The notes beneath the pieces are model-generated. The model was given only the letters and a program-made list of their open reading frames with translations. It ran no database searches and was not told where the DNA came from. DNA of 11,962 nt, taken from NCBI GenBank assembly GCA_041488375.1, contig JBGPPD010000077.1:1-11962 (forward strand), given 5' to 3'. The translations under genes and the position numbers were made by a program. This DNA is from JAABQT01 sp041488375. Its GTDB lineage: Bacteria; Pseudomonadota; Gammaproteobacteria; Burkholderiales; SG8-39. This document shows positions 6,355-11,962 of this stretch, one piece after another. Position 1 is the stretch's first letter; every line of letters starts with the position of its first letter.

Positions 6355-8672
6355 CGCCAGCGCAGCGCTGGCGGATCGCCGCTTGGCTGGCCTTCGTGGC
6401 GGCATGCGTCGTTGTCATCGCCCGCACCGCGTTCACGACCGACATCTCCGCCTTCCTGCCGCGCTCGCCGACCCCCGAGCAGCAGGTGCTCGTGGAACAG
6501 CTGCGCGAGGGCGTGGTGTCACGCCTCGTGTTGATCGGCATTGAGGGAGCTTCGCCGGAGACCCTGGCGCAGGCGAGCAAGCGCTTGGCGGCGCAGTTGC
6601 GCAAGCACGACGACTTCCTGTCCGTGGATAACGGCGACGGCACCGGTTCCGCGGCAGACCGCGATTTTCTGTGGCGCAACCGCTACCTGCTCAGCAGTGC
6701 CGTCACCCCGGAGCGCTTTTCGGCAGGCGGGCTGCGCGAGCGTCTCGAGGAACAGTTGCGCCTGCTCGGCTCACCCGCCGGCATGCTGGTGCGGCGCATC
6801 CTGCCCGCCGATCCCAGCGCAGAGCTCCTGCACATCCTGGAGCGCTTCGAGGGGCAATCAAAGCCTGCGACCCGCGACGGCGTGTGGTTCTCGCGCGACG
6901 GCGCCCGGGCGCTGCTGGTGGCGCAGACGCGCGCGGCGGGCTACGACATCGACGCGCAGGAACGGGCGCTGGCGTTGGTCCGCAGCGCCTTCGGGCATAC
7001 GGGGGCGAGCGACGCGAAACTGCTGCTGGCCGGACCCGGGGTCTTCTCGGTCGGCACGCGCGCCGCCATCCGGGGCGATGCAACGCGGTTCTCGTTGATC
7101 GCCACCGCGCTCATCGCGGCGCTCCTGCTGGCGATCTACCGCTCCCCGCGGGTGCTGGCACTCGGCTTGCTGCCGGTGGCGAGCGGTGCCGCTGCGGGAA
7201 TAGCGGCGGTGAGCCTCGGTTTCGGCTCGGTGCACGGCATCACGCTGGGCTTCGGCGTCACGCTGATCGGCGAAGGCGTGGACTACGCCATCTACCTGTT
7301 TACGCAGTCCGCCCCCGGCATTTCGCCGCACCGGGCGCTCGACCGGATCTGGCCCACGCTGCGCCTCGGGGTGCTGACCTCCATTTGCGGCTTCAGCGCG
7401 ATGCTGTTCTCGGGTTTTGCCGGGCTCGCCCAACTCGGCTTGTTCTCCATCACCGGCCTGCTCGTTGCGGTCGCTGTTACGCGCTGGATCCTGCCGGCAT
7501 TTTTGCCGCCCGGATTCGACGCGCCTGCGCTAGCTGCCTTGGTTCCCGGGGCGATGGCAGCGGTACGGCGCGCGCCCGCGCTGCGTTATCCGCTGCTGCT
7601 CGCGGTCGTGCTCGCCGCAGTGGTGCTGGCTGTTCAGCGCGGGCCGCTGTGGAGCGACGACCTGGCAAGCCTGAGTCCCGTATCCCGCTCCGACCAGCTG
7701 CTCGACCAGCAACTGCGCCGGGACATCGGCGCGCCAGACGTGCGCTACTTGGTGGTCATCCACGCGCCGGACGTGCAAGCCGCATTGCAGGCTAGTGAGG
7801 CGATCGGGGCGACCCTGCGCAGGGCGTCACAGGCGGGCCTGCTGGAAGGATACGAATCGCCGGCCGATTTCCTGCCCAGCCGGCAGGCGCAACAGAACCG
7901 CCAGAGGGCACTGCCGGCCCCCGCGAAGCTGCGCGCCAACCTGCAGCTGGCGGCGCAGGGCCTGCCGTACCGCCGCGAGGTATTCGAGCCCTTCCTCAAG
8001 GACGCGGCTGCTGCGAAGGACATGCCGCTCGTCGAGCGCAGCACACTGCAGGGAACGCGTCTTGCGCTGCGGCTGGATACGCTGCTGGTGAAAAAGGACC
8101 ATGGCTGGGTGGCCATGCTTGCCTTGCGGGGCGTGTCGGATGCGCAGAACATCGCCCGGGCTATCGCCGCGCCGGCCGGAACGCGGGCCGTGTTGCTGGA
8201 CTTCAAGCGCGAGTCCGATCGGCTCTACCAGAGCTACCGCTCGGAGGTGCTGAGGAATTCGCTGCTCGGCGCCTTGGCAATCGCCCTGCTCCTGTTCGCC
8301 AGCCTGCGCTCGCCGCGGCGGATGTTCGACGTGCTCGCCCCGCTTGTTGCGGCGGTCCTGGTGACCGCTGGCGTGCTGGTGCTGAGCGGTTTGCGGCTCT
8401 CGATTTTCCACCTGGTGGGCTTGCTGCTGGTGGTCGCCGTCGGGTCCAACTACTCGCTGTTTTTCGACCGGCAGACGCCCTCCGGCGAGGGCCGCGAGCG
8501 CACCATCGTATCGCTGCTATTCGCCAGCGTGACCACCATGATCGGCTTCGGCGTGCTCGCGTTTTCGAAAGTGCCGGTACTGCACGACATCGGCCTGACG
8601 GTCGGCATTGGGGCGATCCTGGCGCTGGCATTCGCCGCAATACTGAGCCGGCGCGATGATGCACGCCGCTGA
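6351..8672 (+). CDS. MMPL/RND-superfamily exporter
   Basis: A 773-residue inner-membrane exporter built as two similar halves. Each half has one helix (about residues 8-28 and 412-430), a large periplasmic domain (about 30-245 and 435-635), then five more helices (about 248-390 and 636-768), giving 12. The first half has Gly-Val-Asp-Tyr-Ala-Ile-Tyr, Asp311 being the usual proton-relay acid of the MMPL family. The matching place in the second half reads Gly-Ser-Asn-Tyr-Ser-Leu with Asn700. Family knowledge makes it a proton-driven lipid transporter; in APE clusters it is assumed to move the polyene-lipid out of the inner membrane toward the LolA-like protein. The GTG at 6351 overlaps the previous stop by four bases and gives a proper N-terminal helix. 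It overlaps the deacetylase gene by 17 bases. Confidence 0.92.
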   Translation: MTPAQRWRIAAWLAFVAACVVVIARTAFTTDISAFLPRSPTPEQQVLVEQLREGVVSRLVLIGIEGASPETLAQASKRLAAQLRKHDDFLSVDNGDGTGSAADRDFLWRNRYLLSSAVTPERFSAGGLRERLEEQLRLLGSPAGMLVRRILPADPSAELLHILERFEGQSKPATRDGVWFSRDGARALLVAQTRAAGYDIDAQERALALVRSAFGHTGASDAKLLLAGPGVFSVGTRAAIRGDATRFSLIATALIAALLLAIYRSPRVLALGLLPVASGAAAGIAAVSLGFGSVHGITLGFGVTLIGEGVDYAIYLFTQSAPGISPHRALDRIWPTLRLGVLTSICGFSAMLFSGFAGLAQLGLFSITGLLVAVAVTRWILPAFLPPGFDAPALAALVPGAMAAVRRAPALRYPLLLAVVLAAVVLAVQRGPLWSDDLASLSPVSRSDQLLDQQLRRDIGAPDVRYLVVIHAPDVQAALQASEAIGATLRRASQAGLLEGYESPADFLPSRQAQQNRQRALPAPAKLRANLQLAAQGLPYRREVFEPFLKDAAAAKDMPLVERSTLQGTRLALRLDTLLVKKDHGWVAMLALRGVSDAQNIARAIAAPAGTRAVLLDFKRESDRLYQSYRSEVLRNSLLGALAIALLLFASLRSPRRMFDVLAPLVAAVLVTAGVLVLSGLRLSIFHLVGLLLVVAVGSNYSLFFDRQTPSGEGRERTIVSLLFASVTTMIGFGVLAFSKVPVLHDIGLTVGIGAILALAFAAILSRRDDARR

Positions 8673-9513
8673 GACCTCGGTGCAGAGCGTGAACCGGGGC
8701 TATGCGTGGAGACCGGCGCCCGCCGTCCAGCTTTCCCTGCTGTTCCACGCCGCGGCCGTGGCGACTGCCGCGCTGCAGCCCGCGCTGTGGCCGTGGGCGC
8801 TGGGGGCGGTGGCCGCCAACCATGTGCTGTTGACCGCGGCGGTGTTGTGGCCGCGCGGCACGGTGTTGGGCGCCAATCTGGTCCGGCTGCCCGCGGCGGC
8901 GGCGGCGCGCGGGGAGATCAGCCTCACATTCGACGACGGCCCGGATCCCGAGGTCACGCCGCGCGTGCTGGACCTGCTCGATCGCCATCAGGCGAAGGCG
9001 AGTTTTTTTTGCGTTGGAGAATTGGCCGCCGCGTACCCTGCCATCGTAAGAGACATCGTGCGACGCGGCCACGGTGTGGAAAATCACAGTCATCGCCATT
9101 CGCGCGCATTCGCGTTTTACGGCCTGTCCGGGATTAGTCGCGACGTGCGATCCGCCCAGACCACCCTCACCGCGTTCGCCGGCCGGGCGCCCCGGTTTTT
9201 CCGCGCACCCATGGGCTTGCGCAGTCCGCTGCTCGACCCCGTGCTGGCAAAGTGCGGCCTGCACTACGTCTCCTGGACCAGGCGCGGCTTCGACGCGATA
9301 CATCGCGATCCCGCAAAAGTGTTGCGCCGGCTTGCGGACGGACTTGCGGCAGGCGACATCCTGCTGTTGCATGACGGCGCCACATCCATCCGCAACGCAG
9401 GCGACAATTCTGTCGTGCTCGCGGTCCTGCCAGAGTTGCTGGAGCGCATCAGGGCGAAGGGCTTGAAATCGGTCACGCTGTCTGCGGCGCTGGACAATGC
9501 AGCCGCAGCTTAG
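8656..9513 (+). CDS. Membrane-anchored polysaccharide deacetylase (NodB homology domain)
   Basis: A 285-residue carbohydrate esterase family 4-type protein. Two hydrophobic segments at about residues 22-43 and 47-66 form a membrane hairpin, and the NodB domain fills residues 85-280. Every expected motif is present: Thr-Phe-Asp-Asp-Gly-Pro with catalytic Asp93 and metal ligand Asp94, His144-Ser-x-x-His148 as metal ligands, Arg-Ala-Pro-Met-Gly from Arg183, and Leu-Leu-His-Asp-Gly with His239. It should be an active metal-dependent deacetylase removing N-acetyl (or O-acetyl) groups from a sugar. The substrate is unknown and the side of the membrane cannot be fixed from the sequence. It overlaps the exporter gene and the methyltransferase gene by 17 bases each, so it belongs to the operon. 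A run of eight T at 9003-9010 stands out in this GC-rich gene. Confidence 0.93.
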   Translation: MMHAAETSVQSVNRGYAWRPAPAVQLSLLFHAAAVATAALQPALWPWALGAVAANHVLLTAAVLWPRGTVLGANLVRLPAAAAARGEISLTFDDGPDPEVTPRVLDLLDRHQAKASFFCVGELAAAYPAIVRDIVRRGHGVENHSHRHSRAFAFYGLSGISRDVRSAQTTLTAFAGRAPRFFRAPMGLRSPLLDPVLAKCGLHYVSWTRRGFDAIHRDPAKVLRRLADGLAAGDILLLHDGATSIRNAGDNSVVLAVLPELLERIRAKGLKSVTLSAALDNAAAA

Positions 9514-10297
9514 GCTGCTGCTCGACGCCGCGACGCGGCCCTATGGCGGGGCGGGCCGCTATGCGAGGCATTTCGCGAGGGGCAAGCTGCGCCACGACCC
9601 GGTGTACTTTTCACTGTTGCGCCGCGGTTTGCTGCCGGACCGGGGAAGCTTGCTCGACCTGGGGTGCGGCCAGGGCATCCTGTTGTCGCTGCTCAAGGCG
9701 GCAAAAGAGCAGTACCAGGCCGGCAGGTGGCCGCCGCATTGGCCGGCGCCGCCGTTGAACCTCGGCTTGCGCGGCATCGAGTTGCGCGAGGACCGGGTGC
9801 AAGTGGCGCGCCGAGTGCTCGGCGGCAACGTGCAGGTGGAAGTGCGCGACCTGCGCAATCTCGATTTCCAGCCGTGCTCGGTAATCGTCCTGCTGGATGT
9901 GTTGCACTATCTCGGGGAAGCGGCGCAAGGGCGCTTGCTCGAGAAGGCCGCGGCTGCGCTCGAACCCGGCGGGCTGTTGCTGCTGCGCGAAGCTGACGCC
10001 GGCGCAGGGTTCGCGTTTCAGGTGACGCAATGGGGGGAACGGTTTGCCGGTGCGCTACGCGCAGAGTTCGGGCAGCAGTTGCATTACCGCAGTGCGGCGC
10101 ATTGGCTTGCGGAACTGGCGCGATGCCACTGCGCCGTCAGCGCGCAGCCGATGAGCGAGGGTACTCCGTTTGCCAATGTCCTGTTCGTGGCCAGGAAAAT
10201 CCTGCAGCGCGAGCAATACCGCAGCGTGCTTCCGTGTTCGTCTGTGGTTAAAATCAGTTCGTGCAAGCGCTTGCCATCAGCCATTTTTCCATCGTGA
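9497..10297 (+). CDS. Class I SAM-dependent methyltransferase
   Basis: A 266-residue Rossmann-fold methyltransferase. The SAM-binding motif I is Leu-Leu-Asp-Leu-Gly-Cys-Gly-Gln-Gly with Asp54 and Gly56/58/60. An acidic strand-2 end (Gly-Ile-Glu) near residue 94, a Leu-Asp-Val-Leu-His-Tyr motif near 132 and a Glu-Pro-Gly-Gly-Leu turn near 155 follow. Methyltransferases occur in APE clusters and may O-methylate or C-methylate the aryl head, but the acceptor cannot be read from the sequence. It starts inside the deacetylase gene (17-base overlap). The last 25 or so residues, after an Arg-Lys-Ile-Leu stretch, are low in structure and run 37 bases into the ketosynthase gene, suggesting loss of an earlier stop. 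Confidence 0.88.
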   Translation: MQPQLRLLLDAATRPYGGAGRYARHFARGKLRHDPVYFSLLRRGLLPDRGSLLDLGCGQGILLSLLKAAKEQYQAGRWPPHWPAPPLNLGLRGIELREDRVQVARRVLGGNVQVEVRDLRNLDFQPCSVIVLLDVLHYLGEAAQGRLLEKAAAALEPGGLLLLREADAGAGFAFQVTQWGERFAGALRAEFGQQLHYRSAAHWLAELARCHCAVSAQPMSEGTPFANVLFVARKILQREQYRSVLPCSSVVKISSCKRLPSAIFPS

Positions 10298-11454
10298 ATT
10301 GCCTGGGCGCCGGGTCGCGGGCGGTCGCCGACGCCATGTGCGACAGGCGCTCGGGACTGGCGCCCTGTGATTTCGAGACTGTCGCGCTCGACACCCATAT
10401 CGGGCACGTCCACGGGCTGGAAGCGCTGCCCGTCAGGCCCGATCTGGGCGCCTACGACTGCCGCAACAACCGCTTGGCGCAGCTCGGCCTCGAGCTCGAC
10501 GGATTTGCCGCAGCCGTTGCGCAGGCTCGCGAGCGCTACGGCGCCGCGCGCATCGGCGTATTCGCGGGTACCAGTACCTCCGGCATGCTGGAATCGGAAT
10601 TGGCCTTCCGCCGCCGTGACCCGGAGACAGGCGCACTGCCGCCTCGATTCCGCTACGCGCAGACACAGAACAGCTTTTCGCTGGCGGATTTCTTGCGGCG
10701 ATATCTGGGATTGCAGGGTCCGGCCTGCGTCGTGTCCACGGCGTGTTCCTCCTCCGCCAAGGTGTTCGGCAACGCTGCGCGCATGATCGCCGCGGACATT
10801 TGTGATGCCGCGGTGGTGGGCGGCGTGGACTCGCTGTGCCTCACCACGCTGTATGGTTTTCGGTCTCTGGAGCTGACTGCGCGCGCTCCCTGCCGCCCCT
10901 TCGATGCGCAGCGGGAGGGCATCTCCATCGGCGAGGGCGCGGGCTTCGCGCTGCTGGAACGGGTCGGGGCCCGGACTGATGCCGGCGCCCCCCTGCTGCT
11001 CGGCATCGGCGAGAGCTGCGATGCCCATCACATGTCAACACCGCATCCTGACGGCCTGGGCGCGCGGCTCGCCATGCAGCGCGCGCTGGAGTCCGCGGGC
11101 CTGGCTGCCGCCGACATCGACTATGTGAACCTGCACGGCACCGGCACCCGCAGCAATGACGCGGCCGAGGACCGGGCAGTGTGGAGCCTGTTCGACGCTG
11201 CGACGCCGTGCAGCTCGACCAAAGGCGCGACGGGGCACCTGCTGGGCGCGGCCGGGATCACAGAAGTCATCATCTCCCTCCTGGCCATCGAGCGTGGCTT
11301 CATGCCCGGCAGCGCGCATACCCGCAGTGTCGATCCCGCCTTGAGGTGCAACTACCTGATCGAACCGCGAACTGCCCGCGTCAACCGGGTGCTGAGCAAC
11401 TCATTCGGCTTCGGCGGGAGCAATTGCAGCGTGGTGCTGGGAGCGGCCGTCTGA
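10261..11454 (+). CDS. Beta-ketoacyl-ACP synthase (complete condensing enzyme)
   Basis: A 397-residue FabB/FabF-type ketosynthase with an intact Cys-His-His triad: nucleophile Cys162 in Ser-Thr-Ala-Cys-Ser-Ser, His292 in His-Gly-Thr-Gly-Thr, and Lys321/His326 in Lys-Gly-Ala-Thr-Gly-His-Leu-Leu-Gly. A C-terminal Asn-Ser-Phe-Gly-Phe-Gly-Gly-Ser-Asn glycine loop is present. It should catalyse malonyl-ACP condensation during polyene elongation in the cytoplasm. The chain-length-factor-like gene starts at its stop codon (TGATG, one-base overlap), so the two products are probably made in equal amounts and may pair as a heterodimer as in APE and type II PKS systems. APE clusters can hold several ketosynthases, so which one this is cannot be fixed. 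GTG 10261 gives the usual short N-terminus, though no Shine-Dalgarno is visible. Confidence 0.93.
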   Translation: MQALAISHFSIVNCLGAGSRAVADAMCDRRSGLAPCDFETVALDTHIGHVHGLEALPVRPDLGAYDCRNNRLAQLGLELDGFAAAVAQARERYGAARIGVFAGTSTSGMLESELAFRRRDPETGALPPRFRYAQTQNSFSLADFLRRYLGLQGPACVVSTACSSSAKVFGNAARMIAADICDAAVVGGVDSLCLTTLYGFRSLELTARAPCRPFDAQREGISIGEGAGFALLERVGARTDAGAPLLLGIGESCDAHHMSTPHPDGLGARLAMQRALESAGLAAADIDYVNLHGTGTRSNDAAEDRAVWSLFDAATPCSSTKGATGHLLGAAGITEVIISLLAIERGFMPGSAHTRSVDPALRCNYLIEPRTARVNRVLSNSFGFGGSNCSVVLGAAV

Positions 11455-11962
11455 TGCTCGCGTTCGTCGAGGGCGTGGGTCTGGTCGGGCCCGGCCTGCG
11501 CGGCTGGCAGGCAAGCCGCGCGATCCTCGCCGGCGAGCAGGCCTACGATTGCGCGCCCACCAGCGTTGCGGCGAGCGAGCTGCTGCCTGCCGCCGAGCGG
11601 CGCCGCGCCGGCATGCCGGTCAAGCTTGTTCTCGCCGCCGGACAGGAGGCCTTTGCCAATGCGGGCCGAGACACGGCGGCCACGCCGACGGTGTTCTCCT
11701 CTTCGAGCGGCGACTGCGAAAACGTGCACCATATTCTCGAGGCGCTTGCGGCCACGGAACGGCAGGTCTCGCCGACGCGCTTTCACAATTCCGTGCACAA
11801 CGCGGCGGCGGGCTACTGGAGCATAGCGACGCAGTGCCGGGCGCCCTCCACCAGCCTGTGCGGCCACGACGTAAGCTTCGCGGCGGGCCTGCTGGAAGCC
11901 ATGTGCCAGGTGGCGTTCACCGGTGCGCCGGTGGGGCTCATTGCCTACGATCACCCCTACCC
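11454..11962 (+). CDS. Ketosynthase-like chain-length factor, 3' end cut by window
   Basis: About 169 codons from ATG 11454 to the right edge with no stop. The product resembles the N-terminal half of the 'ketoacyl-synt_2' chain-length-factor family (PF13723 type): a short glycine-rich start, a Phe-Ser-Ser-Ser-Ser-Gly-Asp strand near residue 81, a Phe-His-Asn-Ser-Val-His-Asn-Ala segment near 109, and a Ser-Phe-Ala-Ala-Gly-Leu-Leu-Glu-Ala helix near 140. In an alignment to the neighbouring ketosynthase, Leu replaces the nucleophile cysteine, with a cysteine one place later. Such proteins do not condense themselves; they pair with the active ketosynthase and set chain length. The one-base overlap (TGATG) with that gene supports coupled synthesis. 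C-terminal residues cannot be judged from this window. Confidence 0.85.
   Translation, partial: MLAFVEGVGLVGPGLRGWQASRAILAGEQAYDCAPTSVAASELLPAAERRRAGMPVKLVLAAGQEAFANAGRDTAATPTVFSSSSGDCENVHHILEALAATERQVSPTRFHNSVHNAAAGYWSIATQCRAPSTSLCGHDVSFAAGLLEAMCQVAFTGAPVGLIAYDHPY

Noticed and set aside
6671..7795. 374-codon plus-strand frame inside the exporter gene
   Set aside because: Out-of-frame with a well-supported exporter; the translation is Arg/Ala/Gly-rich low-complexity typical of high-GC shadow frames.
8203..9372. 389-codon minus-strand frame opposite exporter and deacetylase
   Set aside because: Antisense to two motif-complete genes; Arg/Ser/Pro/Gly-rich translation without any domain.
1..11962. 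tRNA or rRNA genes, CRISPR arrays, insertion sequences, attachment sites
   Set aside because: Nearly the whole window is accounted for by contiguous coding sequence on one strand; I saw no transposase, no regularly spaced repeats and no RNA gene signatures.

Overview
The window carries most of an aryl polyene (APE)/xanthomonadin-type pigment gene cluster from a GC-rich bacterium. By eye the DNA is roughly two thirds G+C. The protein families (LolA-like carrier, RND/MMPL exporter, lipid A-type acyltransferase, chain-length-factor ketosynthase) point to a Gram-negative proteobacterium, probably beta- or gammaproteobacterial. The sequence does not let me name the species.

Layout, all on the + strand. 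Positions 1-489 hold the 3' end of an unidentified gene that begins before the window. Positions 490-622 are the only sizeable gap and probably hold the leader of the next transcript. From 623 to the right edge, genes are packed with gaps of 13 bases or less or with short overlaps, as in one long operon: small lipoprotein (623-1009), acyl carrier protein (1016-1318), four-helix membrane protein (1319-1846), two tandem paralogous adenylate-forming ligases (1856-3193 and 3203-4552), short hotdog dehydratase-like protein (4549-4854), LpxL-like acyltransferase (4827-5747), LolA-like periplasmic protein (5731-6354), MMPL/RND exporter (6351-8672), membrane-anchored NodB-type deacetylase (8656-9513), SAM methyltransferase (9497-10297), complete ketosynthase (10261-11454), and a chain-length-factor-like ketosynthase cut by the right edge (11454-11962).

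How they may work together. In known APE systems a ligase adenylates an aryl acid such as 4-hydroxybenzoate and loads it on an ACP. A ketosynthase/chain-length-factor pair with ketoreductase and dehydratase then builds the conjugated polyene. The methyltransferase may decorate the aryl head. The acyltransferase would move the polyene to a lipid or glycan acceptor, and the LolA-like protein plus MMPL exporter would carry the product to the outer membrane. Ketoreductase, a second dehydratase, thioesterase, second ACP and phosphopantetheinyl transferase are not seen here and may lie beyond the right edge.

The departures from the textbook cluster are the duplicated ligase with a single ACP, the polysaccharide deacetylase inside the operon, and active-site deviations in the dehydratase, exporter and chain-length factor. 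I found no RNA genes, mobile elements, CRISPR arrays or convincing terminators.
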